A DNA stretch of 5,804 bases from Caulobacteraceae bacterium (GCA_013815405.1 JACDGF010000158.1:1-5804), one strand, 5' to 3'. Positions 1-5,804 are shown, numbered from the stretch's first letter. Notes: generated by a model from the letters alone, not told the origin. Program-made: numbers and translations.

Positions 1-1
1 C

Positions 2-83
2 CGTAAGAGGACGGGGGAGGATTGCAATTGCCTTGATCCTCCCTCGCGAAGCGGGGGAGGTGGCGCGGCGTCCTCTTACGCCG
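2..83. repeat. Compound palindromic intergenic element (REP-like)
   Basis: Seen directly: a perfect 12-bp inverted repeat, CGTAAGAGGACG at 2-13 and CGTCCTCTTACG at 69-80. Inside it are two overlapping hairpins that cannot form together: 12-22 with 36-46 (11 bp, one G-T pair, 13-nt loop) and 38-47 with 51-60 (10 bp, one G-T pair, GAA loop). A small stem, CGGCGT at 66-71 with ACGCCG at 78-83, overlaps the right arm. The GCGAAGCGGGGGAGG core resembles palindromic elements dispersed between genes in Caulobacter-like genomes; that is recalled knowledge and not a search result. No U-tract follows any stem, so it is not a classical terminator. The element may extend left of the window. Confidence 0.6.
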
Positions 84-126
84 TGACGGAGAGGGCGCAA
101 AGCGGTAACACCCAAACCCGCTCGAC

Positions 127-133
127 AAAGGAA
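127..133 (+). promoter_or_regulatory. Ribosome binding site of the sulfotransferase gene
   Basis: AAAGGAA at 127-133 is the only Shine-Dalgarno-like stretch before the gene. It lies 8 nt from a TTG at 142 and 14 nt from an in-frame ATG at 148. Spacing favours TTG and codon preference favours ATG. The two proteins differ by only two residues. Confidence 0.5.
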
Positions 134-141
134 CGTCCGGC

Positions 142-1752
142 TTGGCGATGAACCTGGACCTCGCATCCCCGGGCCGAAGCTTCGAGGCGGCGCGCGCCCA
201 TGCGAACGCCGGAGATCTCAAGCCGGCGATGGAGGCCGCGCGCCAGGCGGCCAAGGCCGACCCGACCAACAGCGAGGCCTTCGCCATCTGGGGGGTCGCT
301 CTGGCGGAGATGGGCGAGTTCGCCGAGGCGCTGGAGCCTCTGACCGTGGCGGCCGACCGCGCGCCGGCCGGTTCGGTGGGCTGGGCCAACCTCAATAGCC
401 AGCTTGGCCGGTCGCTCTCCAACATGGGCTTCTGGGCGCGGGCCATGGCGCGGCTGGCGCCGATCGAGCGGCTCTCGCCCCCCGACCCCATGGTTCGCCA
501 GCGCCTGGGCGCGGCCTTCATGCGCATGAACCTGGTCGAACGGGGGCTACCCCACCTTCAATGGGCGGCGCGAGCCCGGCCCGACGGGCCCACCCTTCGG
601 TTCGACCTGGGCCTCGCCCTGCTCTCCGCCGGGCGGCCTAGGGAGGCGGAAACCGAGCTGAACGCCGCCCTCGCCCTCGATCCGGCCATGCTCCGAGCCC
701 ATATGGCGACGGCCAATCTGCGCCGCTCGACGCCGGAGGCAAACCACGTCGATCGCCTCGTCGCGGCGCGGGAGAGCCCCGGCCTCGATCCGGTGGAGCG
801 GGCCGAACTGGGGTTTCCCCTGTTCAAGGAACTGGACGACCTGGGCCGCGTCGCGGAGGCCTGGCCGGTCCTCGAGGAAGCCAACGAAGTCGCCCGCACA
901 AGCCTCCCGCCCTGGTCCGCGCGCGATGACCACGATCTCGTCGAGGCTTTGATAGAGCGGTTCCCGATCGAGGCTTTCGCGTCCTTGCCGGCCGCCGCGG
1001 ACGGCGCGCGCATCCCGGTTTTCATCGTCGGGCTCCCGCGCACCGGCACCACCCTGGTCGAACGCATCCTCGCGGCCCACAGCCAGGTCGCGGCCATGGG
1101 CGAGCTGCCGACCTTCCCGATGATGTTCCGCGGCGCCGCCGAGGGCGTCGACCGGCGGTCGCTGAACGCCGCCCTGGTGCGCGCGACCGCTGGGGCCGAC
1201 TGGCCGGCGGTCGGCGTACAGTTCCAGGCGGAGACGGCGTTCCTGGCCCAGGGCGCGCGCTTCACCATCGACAAGCTGCCGCTCAACAGCCCGCTGATCG
1301 GCGCGATCCGCCTCGCCTTCCCCAACGCCAGGATCATCCACCTGGAGCGAAATCCCATGGACGCCTTGTTCAGCGCCTATCGGGTCCGGTTCTCCGGGCA
1401 ATACGGCTGGTCGTACCGCCAGGCGGAGATGGCGGCGCACTACGCCAACCACGTTCGCCTCATGGACCACTGGCGCGCCTGCCTGGGCGAGGGCCTGATC
1501 GAGGTGGTTTACGAGGATCTCGTCGCCGACCCGGAACCCCAGATCCGCCGGCTGCTGGACGCCTGCGGCCTCGCCTTCGAACCGGCGTGCCTTCGGCCCC
1601 ACGAGACGCCCGGCGCCGTGCTCACCGCCAGCATCACCCAGGTCCGCTCGCCGATCACCGCCGCCGGGGTCGGCGGGTGGCGGCGATACGCGGCTCGGCT
1701 AGAGCCTCTGCGCGCCGCGCTCGAGGCGATGGGCGTGGGGAGCGACACCTAA
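142..1752 (+). CDS. TPR-containing sulfotransferase (Sulfotransfer_3-like)
   Basis: Predicted cytoplasmic enzyme that transfers a sulfuryl group from PAPS to an unknown acceptor. Numbering is from the ATG at 148. Residues about 10-200 are helical, Ala/Leu-rich TPR-type repeats, with typical pieces such as GDLKPAMEAARQA, GEFAEALEPL and GRPREAETELNAALALDP; they probably hold the substrate or a partner protein. The catalytic domain runs from about 288 to the end. Its 5'-phosphosulfate loop is VGLPRTGTTLVER (294-306), and its 3'-phosphate motif is RNPMDALFSAYR (401-412) with Arg401 and Ser409. A VYEDL segment (454-458) and a late QVRSPI motif are also typical of bacterial TPR-sulfotransferases. 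Glu319 in MGEL lies near the position of the catalytic Glu of tyrosylprotein sulfotransferases, which is suggestive only. No signal peptide or membrane segment is visible. Length of 534-536 residues is normal and the frame is intact. The gene converges on the TonB receptor gene. The fold call is firm; the substrate is unknown. Confidence 0.93.
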   Translation: MAMNLDLASPGRSFEAARAHANAGDLKPAMEAARQAAKADPTNSEAFAIWGVALAEMGEFAEALEPLTVAADRAPAGSVGWANLNSQLGRSLSNMGFWARAMARLAPIERLSPPDPMVRQRLGAAFMRMNLVERGLPHLQWAARARPDGPTLRFDLGLALLSAGRPREAETELNAALALDPAMLRAHMATANLRRSTPEANHVDRLVAARESPGLDPVERAELGFPLFKELDDLGRVAEAWPVLEEANEVARTSLPPWSARDDHDLVEALIERFPIEAFASLPAAADGARIPVFIVGLPRTGTTLVERILAAHSQVAAMGELPTFPMMFRGAAEGVDRRSLNAALVRATAGADWPAVGVQFQAETAFLAQGARFTIDKLPLNSPLIGAIRLAFPNARIIHLERNPMDALFSAYRVRFSGQYGWSYRQAEMAAHYANHVRLMDHWRACLGEGLIEVVYEDLVADPEPQIRRLLDACGLAFEPACLRPHETPGAVLTASITQVRSPITAAGVGGWRRYAARLEPLRAALEAMGVGSDT

Positions 1753-1782
1753 CGAGCGACCTTCGCGCGGCTCGACCGGCGC

Positions 1783-1812
1783 AAAAAAACGGCGGGCCTT
1801 GCGAGCCCGCCG
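1783..1812 (-). terminator. Rho-independent terminator of the TonB receptor gene
   Basis: On the minus strand an 8-bp all-GC stem, CGGCGGGC with GCCCGCCG (1812-1805 with 1797-1790), closes a 7-nt loop and is followed at once by seven T (1789-1783). It starts 27 nt after the receptor stop codon. On the plus strand the A-run precedes the hairpin and no T-run follows, so it should not work well for the sulfotransferase transcript. Confidence 0.9.
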
Positions 1813-1839
1813 CTGAAGTCCTGAACTGGAAAGTCCCGC

Positions 1840-4800
1840 TTAGAAGTCGACGGTGGCCCCGACGAACACATAACGGCCGATGGCGTCGTAGGTCTGGGGA
1901 TAGGTGTTGGCGTTGAACGAGGGGTTGGTGGCGCCCCCAACCAAGGAACCGACCAGCGGCGGCTCCTTGTCGGCGATGTTCTGGACGCCGGCGCGGAAGG
2001 TCACCTTGTCCTTCAACCGCCATTGCCCCGACAAGTCGAAGTAGCTCTGCGCGCCGATGTGCTCATCGATCGGGAAGAGGATCGTCGGGTCGTTGATGAA
2101 GGGGTTGTCCGACTTGGCCAAAGCATCCACCGAGCCAATATAGCGCCAGCGGCCGGAGACCTCCAGTCCTTGCACCGGCGTCCTCCAGGTGATGCGGAAG
2201 TTGTGCCGATAGACCGGAGCGGGCGTGCCGCAGGCGGTCTGCCCAAAGAGGCCGGCGCAGTCGTATTGCGTGAACTCCTTGTTGGCGTCGTTGAAGGCCG
2301 AAACTCCGGGGCTGGTGATCAGGTCGAGCAGATAGGTTGCCTGATAGTCGAAGCTCAGGCTGCCGCCGTTTTCCCAACCGAGATTGGAAAGCGGCAGACG
2401 ATAGGCGGCCGAGAAATCGATCCCGTCGGTCTTCAGAAAGCCGACGTTGACGCTGGTCGCGTCGACAAAGCCATTGGTGCCGAGCCACAAGGAACCCGTG
2501 CCGGGCGCCCGGTGGACCAGAGCGCAGGAAGCCGGCGTGGCTTGGAAGACACACTGGTCCAGCGTGATGTCGGGGGCTATTCCCGCCTGGATGTACTGGT
2601 CGACCTTGATGCGGAAATAGTCGACCGACAGGCTGAAGCCCGGAAGCATGCGGGGCGTGATGACCCCGCCGATGGTGAACGTCTTGGCGACCTCGGGCTT
2701 GAGATTGAGGTTCCCGCCGAACAGGGCGTTGTACTGGCCGGCCGGGTTGACCGCGATGTGCCCGTATTGGGCCGCCGACACGCCGGAATTGGCGCATTGG
2801 GCCTCGGTCGGGAAGCCCTCCTGCGTCGCCGGCCCCGCGCAGGGGTCGTGGTTCAGCCCAAGGCCGACCGCCTGGGGCGTGAACAGCTCCAGGATGTTGG
2901 GCGCCCGGACCGCGCGATTGAAGCCGGCGCGGAAGCGGATGTCCTCGGTCGGGGCCCATTCGCCGGCCACCTTGTAGGTGTTCGTCTCTCCCGCGAGGTT
3001 ATAGTGCGAATAGCGGTAGCCACCCTCGAAGCTCAGCGCTTTGACGAACGGCGCGTTCTGGATGATCGGCACGCGGATTTCGCCGAAACCTTCATAGACC
3101 TGGTAGGATCCGGACACCGAAGGCGTCGGGCCGCCCTGACCGGCCAGGTCGCCGGTCTCGAACTCCTGGTCCACCCTCAGGTCGAGTTGTTCCTGGCGGT
3201 ATTCGCCGCCGAAGGCCACGCCGACGGAATCCTCGGCCCAGGGGCTCTTGAGCTGGGAGATATGGCCGGTGATCGCCGCGCTGGCGACCATTTCGGTCGT
3301 GGCCCCCTCCTGGAAGCCGTTCGCTTGGATATAGGCCAGCGAGGCGGCCGACGGGGGCGTGGTGGAGAAAGCCCCAAGGTAGGGGACGCAGGTGGGGTCG
3401 GTGCCGTTCTGGACGCTGCGGCAGATCAGATTGCCATTCTCATCCGTGACGACATCGAGGGCCTTGGCGGTCTTGGAAAGGGAGAATTCGTGGAGGTATT
3501 CCTGAGCGAAGACCGACCGGCCGATCTGGCCATAGGCGTCATAGCTCCAGTCGGAGTTGATCTCGCCCTTGACCCCCAGGACCACGCGATAGTCGGTGTG
3601 GCGGAGGTTGGCGACCCGCGGGCCGCCTTCGGTGTTGCGGCGCAGGATAGCGACCGAAGCCTGATCGTTCGGGCCGAGGCCCGCGTCGGTGCAGAGCGTC
3701 GAGATCTCTTGCGCCGACAACAGAGGGCTGGTGCAGCCGATGTTGAACGTCTGACCGAAGATGCCGCTGGGAGCGATCTGAGCCAGGGTGTGGTCGTCCA
3801 TGAACATCAGCTGCATATAGGCGTCGGCGTGCGGATTGAGTTCATAGTGCGCATAGGCGCCCGCTGAATACTGCTCGTCGGGACGCTGGAAGTAGTTGTA
3901 CGGAGCGAAGTTGAACGCCTCGGTCGTCAAACCCTTCAAAGTATTTCCCGTCGCCGGATCGACCGTGAACAGATAAGATTTGCTTTGAACCGCCAGATCG
4001 TTGCTGATTATCGTCGCCGGGTTGTTGGTCAGCGATCCACGGCATTTGAAACTGGTCGCCGTTTCCTGCAAGGCGCAGTTGCTGTAGTCGCGCGCGGATT
4101 GGAAGATCGGCTGGATGTTGCGGTAGGTGAAATAGGTTTCGATGTTGCCCTTGCCGTCGGGGCTGCTGACCCCGAGGATCGCCGACAAGTTGGCTTGGCG
4201 CCCATCCCAGGTGGATCCGGTGGGCGCGGTGTATCCCCGGGCGGTGTTGAGCCCTTGGACGAAATCGTTGCCGTTGTCGTGCTGGTAGCCGCTGATCTGG
4301 GCGTCCAGGCGGATGCCCTCGAAATTCTTCAGCATGATGAAGTTCACCACCCCGGAGACGGCGTCGGAGCCATAGACCGCCGAGGCCCCGCCGGTCAGCA
4401 CCTCCACCCGGTCGACCAGCTGTTCGGGGATAAAGTTGAGGTCGGTCGTCGGCTGGAAGGGATCGCCCGGCATCACCCGGCGGCCGTCGATCAGCACCAG
4501 GGTGCGGGAGGGTCCGAGGCCGCGCAGATCGACCGTCGCGGTGCCGGTCGAGCCGTTGGAGATCTGGCTGCCCTGGCCGGCGAACACCTGGGGCAGGTTG
4601 TTCAGCAGATCCTCGGCGCGGACCGAGCCCTGGAGCTTGACCTCCTGACTGCCGACCATGGTGATCGGGCTGGTGCTGGTCAGGTTGGGCTGGGGGATGC
4701 GCGAGCCGGTGACCACGAATTCGGTCACGGCGGTGGCTTGGTCGGCGGGCGCGGCGGCCGGGGCCGGCGGCGCGGCCTGGGCGTAGGCGCCGGTCGCGGA

Positions 4801-4872
4801 CATGGCCGCAAGGGCGACGCCGGAAATCATGGACGACGCCATGAGGCGTCCGCGCATGGTCGAATTGGTCAA
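1840..4872 (-). CDS. TonB-dependent outer-membrane receptor
   Basis: Outer-membrane active transporter driven by TonB-ExbB-ExbD; the ligand cannot be read from sequence. The chosen start is TTG at 4872 because GGAGG (4885-4881) lies 8 nt upstream; ATG at 4857 is 23 nt away, and ATG at 4935 would add a non-signal-like tail. The product is 1010 residues. A Sec signal peptide covers about 1-31 (MRGRLMASSM, a hydrophobic core, then cut after AYA). A linker rich in Ala and Pro follows, then the TonB box around EFVVTG (51-56). The plug covers about 60-180, with LRGLGPSRTLVLIDGRRV and GGASAVYGSDAVSGVVNF. The rest is the barrel, with the conserved RAGFNRAVRAPNILELF (ending at 664) and a terminal Phe as BamA signal. 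There is no N-terminal STN signalling domain. The mature protein has twelve cysteines, all in six close pairs. The frame is intact, and the gene ends at a strong terminator. Confidence 0.95.
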   Translation of the reverse strand: MTNSTMRGRLMASSMISGVALAAMSATGAYAQAAPPAPAAAPADQATAVTEFVVTGSRIPQPNLTSTSPITMVGSQEVKLQGSVRAEDLLNNLPQVFAGQGSQISNGSTGTATVDLRGLGPSRTLVLIDGRRVMPGDPFQPTTDLNFIPEQLVDRVEVLTGGASAVYGSDAVSGVVNFIMLKNFEGIRLDAQISGYQHDNGNDFVQGLNTARGYTAPTGSTWDGRQANLSAILGVSSPDGKGNIETYFTYRNIQPIFQSARDYSNCALQETATSFKCRGSLTNNPATIISNDLAVQSKSYLFTVDPATGNTLKGLTTEAFNFAPYNYFQRPDEQYSAGAYAHYELNPHADAYMQLMFMDDHTLAQIAPSGIFGQTFNIGCTSPLLSAQEISTLCTDAGLGPNDQASVAILRRNTEGGPRVANLRHTDYRVVLGVKGEINSDWSYDAYGQIGRSVFAQEYLHEFSLSKTAKALDVVTDENGNLICRSVQNGTDPTCVPYLGAFSTTPPSAASLAYIQANGFQEGATTEMVASAAITGHISQLKSPWAEDSVGVAFGGEYRQEQLDLRVDQEFETGDLAGQGGPTPSVSGSYQVYEGFGEIRVPIIQNAPFVKALSFEGGYRYSHYNLAGETNTYKVAGEWAPTEDIRFRAGFNRAVRAPNILELFTPQAVGLGLNHDPCAGPATQEGFPTEAQCANSGVSAAQYGHIAVNPAGQYNALFGGNLNLKPEVAKTFTIGGVITPRMLPGFSLSVDYFRIKVDQYIQAGIAPDITLDQCVFQATPASCALVHRAPGTGSLWLGTNGFVDATSVNVGFLKTDGIDFSAAYRLPLSNLGWENGGSLSFDYQATYLLDLITSPGVSAFNDANKEFTQYDCAGLFGQTACGTPAPVYRHNFRITWRTPVQGLEVSGRWRYIGSVDALAKSDNPFINDPTILFPIDEHIGAQSYFDLSGQWRLKDKVTFRAGVQNIADKEPPLVGSLVGGATNPSFNANTYPQTYDAIGRYVFVGATVDF

Positions 4873-4880
4873 GTGAGTGT

Positions 4881-4885
4881 CCTCC
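4881..4885 (-). promoter_or_regulatory. Ribosome binding site fixing a TTG start
   Basis: The minus strand reads GGAGG, then 8 nt, then TTG ACC AAT TCG ACC ATG. The spacing is ideal for TTG at 4872 and too long for the ATG at 4857. The signal peptide is kept with either start. Confidence 0.8.
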
Positions 4886-4898
4886 AGACAACCGGTGC

Positions 4899-4920
4899 GC
4901 GTCACTGAAAAAGGTGACGC
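4899..4920 (-). promoter_or_regulatory. Hairpin in the leader of the TonB receptor mRNA
   Basis: A perfect 7-bp inverted repeat, GCGTCAC-N8-GTGACGC, ends 13 nt before the GGAGG. In the receptor mRNA it would form a 7-bp stem with a U-rich 8-nt loop. No U-tract follows, so it is not a terminator. It could be an RNA element affecting stability or translation, or a DNA operator for a dimeric regulator; sequence alone does not decide. The GTCAC half-site recurs upstream. Confidence 0.55.
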
Positions 4921-4972
4921 CAGGGTCGCGAGCATGAAAGGTCCCGGGTCAAACCCCCCCGGTTGGGCGACT

Positions 4973-5000
4973 GTTATCGGTCGGCGGGCGGGCGGGTCAA
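4973..5000 (-). promoter_or_regulatory. Candidate housekeeping promoter for the TonB receptor
   Basis: On the minus strand, TTGACC (5000-4995) resembles a -35 element. It is followed after 16 nt by GATAAC (4978-4973), or after 17 nt by ATAACA, as the -10. Transcription would then begin near 4966, giving a leader of about 94 nt. The call rests on two hexamers in GC-rich DNA. Confidence 0.45.
4982..4996. repeat. CGGG tetranucleotide microsatellite
   Basis: CGG followed by three CGGG units fills most of the spacer of the candidate receptor promoter and just overlaps its -35 edge. The plus strand carries one GG and three GGG runs separated by single C, so a G-quadruplex is conceivable. Confidence 0.7.
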
Positions 5001-5020
5001 CGCGGATTACAGCCTTGCAA

Positions 5021-5036
5021 GGTGATCGCCTTCACC
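5021..5036. promoter_or_regulatory. CRP/FNR-like palindrome (weak)
   Basis: GGTGA-N6-TCACC has the half-site spacing of the CRP consensus TGTGA-N6-TCACA, with the outer bases changed from T/A to G/C. Its centre is about 62 bp upstream of the inferred receptor transcription start, a position typical of class I activation. Both the start site and the regulator are inferred. Confidence 0.3.
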
Positions 5037-5038
5037 CT

Positions 5039-5054
5039 GTCACTTTCCGGTCAC
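5039..5054. repeat. GTCAC direct repeats one helical turn apart
   Basis: GTCAC occurs at 5039-5043 and 5050-5054, an 11-bp period that puts both on the same face of the DNA. The same pentamer forms the core of the leader inverted repeat at 4901-4905 and 4914-4918. A short motif like this can recur by chance. Confidence 0.4.
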
Positions 5055-5163
5055 AGATGGCGCCGCCTGGATTGCGGGCGGCGTGCTTCTATTGCGCGAC
5101 CCGCCACACCTTGGACGGAATTCGCGCCTGGCCGGGAAATCCGCTAAAGGTCCCGCCTGGTCC

Positions 5164-5170
5164 AAGGAGG
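5164..5170 (+). promoter_or_regulatory. Strong ribosome binding site of the exported protein gene
   Basis: AAGGAGG at 5164-5170 is a full Shine-Dalgarno match 7 nt before the ATG at 5178. It fixes the start and implies efficient translation. Confidence 0.9.
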
Positions 5171-5177
5171 GGCGCGC

Positions 5178-5717
5178 ATGCGGCGGATTTCACGAGGCTT
5201 GGCGCTCGGCGCCGGTCTGGCGCTTGCCATCGCCCTGCCGGCCGGCGCGGCGTGGGGCGCCGCCGCTCCCACCCGCGCGGCCGTGGTCCAGGCGGTGATC
5301 GACTGCCGCAAGATAGAGGACGGGCCCGGTCGCCTCGCCTGTTACGACAAGGCGGTGGACGGCATGGCCCAGGCCGAGGCGAAGGGCGATCTGGTCACCG
5401 TGGACCGCGAACAGCGCCGCGCCGTGCGCCGTCAGGCCTTCGGCTTCAACCTCCCCTCCCTCTCCCTGTTCGATCGCGGCGAAAAATCCGGAGAGGCCGA
5501 CAAGATCAGCGCCAAGGTCGCCGCCGCCTCCCGCGACCCCTACGGCAAGTGGGTGATCAAGCTCGACGACGGCGCCGTCTGGCGCCAGACCGACGCCAAC
5601 TATCTGGACCGCGACGCCCACAAGGGCTCGACGGTCGAGATCCGCAAAGGCGCCCTGGGCAGCTTCCTGATGAAGGTCGACGGGCAGCAGGCGATCAAGG
5701 TGCGCCGCGAGAGTTGA
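5178..5717 (+). CDS. Exported protein of unknown function with RLACYD motif
   Basis: A 179-residue protein whose start is fixed by AAGGAGG 7 nt upstream. Residues 1 to about 28 form a Sec signal peptide: MRRISR, then a hydrophobic Leu/Ala core, with cleavage near AWGA. No lipobox Cys is present, so a soluble periplasmic protein is likely. Next comes VIDCRKIEDGPGRLACYDKAV, with Cys43 and Cys55 spaced C-x11-C and probably disulfide-bonded. This motif resembles the N-terminal part of VasI/TagO-type proteins linked to type VI secretion, but no secretion gene is present here, so that link is weak. A basic, Arg-rich stretch (77-86) and FGFNLPS lead to a C-terminal beta-rich part (about 110-177) with KWVIKLDDGAVWRQ and GSTVEIRKGALGSFLMKVDGQ, which looks like a small beta-barrel such as an SH3 fold. 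Similar proteins are conserved in Caulobacterales and sphingomonads without known function, as far as I recall. It is divergent from the TonB receptor. Confidence 0.88.
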   Translation: MRRISRGLALGAGLALAIALPAGAAWGAAAPTRAAVVQAVIDCRKIEDGPGRLACYDKAVDGMAQAEAKGDLVTVDREQRRAVRRQAFGFNLPSLSLFDRGEKSGEADKISAKVAAASRDPYGKWVIKLDDGAVWRQTDANYLDRDAHKGSTVEIRKGALGSFLMKVDGQQAIKVRRES

Positions 5718-5732
5718 GGCGGAGCGGAGCGA

Positions 5733-5804
5733 GTGATTCATCCAATCCGTATCGAGACCGCCGCCGTGCGCCCCCGCCATCGGCGCGCAAGAGGGCGCGC
5801 CGCC
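5733..5804 (+). CDS. Possible start of a further gene, cut by window end
   Basis: A GTG at 5733 has a GGAG at 5721-5724, 8 nt upstream, and opens a frame of 24 codons with no stop before the window ends (MIHPIRIETAAVRPRHRRAR...). It begins 15 nt after the preceding stop, so it could be a second gene of the same operon. The peptide is short and Arg-rich, it overlaps a perfect palindrome, and I recognise no family. It may equally be non-coding. Confidence 0.25.
   Translation, partial: MIHPIRIETAAVRPRHRRARGRAA
5781..5802. repeat. GC-rich perfect palindrome at window edge
   Basis: CGGCGCGC (5781-5788) pairs perfectly with GCGCGCCG (5795-5802) around a 6-nt loop. It lies 63 bp past the stop of the exported protein gene. 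It could be the stem of a terminator, but any T-run would lie beyond the window. It argues mildly against the possible reading frame here being coding. Confidence 0.5.

Larger units (their letters stand above)
4873..5177. other. Divergent intergenic regulatory region
   Basis: This 305-bp gap separates the starts of the minus-strand TonB receptor and the plus-strand exported protein. I find no convincing gene in it on either strand. It holds the receptor leader hairpin, a run of seven C at 4954-4960, the candidate receptor promoter with its CGGG repeat, and a GTCAC/GGTGA motif cluster at 5021-5054. From 5055 to 5160 I see no convincing promoter for the plus-strand gene. Confidence 0.75.

Noticed and set aside
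547..1602. Minus-strand open frame inside the sulfotransferase gene
   Set aside because: Shadow frame; the plus strand holds both PAPS-binding motifs in an intact frame.
1790..1812. Bidirectional terminator between the convergent genes
   Set aside because: Only the minus-strand reading has a T-run after the stem; the plus-strand side is followed by CTGAAGTCCTG.
2023..3867. Long plus-strand open frame (614 codons) opposite the TonB receptor
   Set aside because: It is an antisense shadow of the receptor gene, expected in GC-rich DNA where stop codons are rare. The translation is low in complexity, Arg/Gly/Asp-rich and matches no family, while the opposite strand encodes a full receptor with all its motifs.
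3985..4908. Second long plus-strand frame opposite the receptor N-terminus
   Set aside because: Same reason: Gly/Arg/Val-rich shadow of the signal peptide and plug region, with no own ribosome binding site seen.
4873..4935. N-terminal extension of the receptor to ATG at 4935
   Set aside because: It would place 21 extra residues before the signal peptide, lacks a good ribosome binding site and runs through the leader hairpin; the GGAGG lies 8 nt from the TTG at 4872.
5111..5148. TTGGAC and GCTAAA as promoter of the exported protein gene
   Set aside because: The hexamers are 26 nt apart, too far for a normal promoter, and nothing else supports them.
5190..5780. Minus-strand open frame (196 codons) over the exported protein gene
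   Set aside because: Shadow frame; the plus-strand gene has a full Shine-Dalgarno, a signal peptide and conserved motifs.

Overview
This GC-rich window, with strongly GC-biased third codon positions, looks like chromosomal DNA of an alphaproteobacterium, most likely Caulobacteraceae (Caulobacter, Phenylobacterium or a relative). The placement is an inference from base composition, a large TonB-dependent receptor (TBDR) beside a TPR-sulfotransferase, a conserved small exported protein typical of that order, and an intergenic palindromic element of the kind scattered through such genomes. No rRNA, tRNA, CRISPR array, transposase or insertion sequence was seen.

Layout: (1) 1-141 holds a complex palindromic element and then the leader of the first gene. 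(2) About 142-1752 (+) encodes a cytoplasmic protein with an N-terminal TPR region and a C-terminal PAPS-dependent sulfotransferase domain. (3) 1753-1839 is a short convergent gap containing a one-directional intrinsic terminator that serves the minus-strand gene. (4) 1840-4872 (-) encodes a complete outer-membrane TBDR with signal peptide, TonB box, plug, barrel and C-terminal Phe. It probably starts at a TTG codon preceded by a GGAGG. (5) 4873-5177 is a 305-bp divergent intergenic region. It carries a plausible promoter for the receptor, a leader hairpin, a CGGG microsatellite inside the promoter spacer, and a cluster of GTCAC/GGTGA motifs. (6) 5178-5717 (+) encodes a 179-residue exported protein of unknown function with a C-x11-C 'RLACYD' motif. 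(7) 5718-5804 holds a possible start of a further gene and a GC-rich palindrome cut by the window edge.

The receptor would import an unidentified ligand across the outer membrane using TonB energy. The sulfotransferase could modify a small molecule, glycan or peptide. The two genes converge and so are not co-transcribed; their proximity suggests a link but does not prove one. The small exported protein is divergent from the receptor and shares its upstream region. I see no clear evidence of a wholly new system. The points most worth a second look are the receptor's control region and its six closely spaced cysteine pairs.
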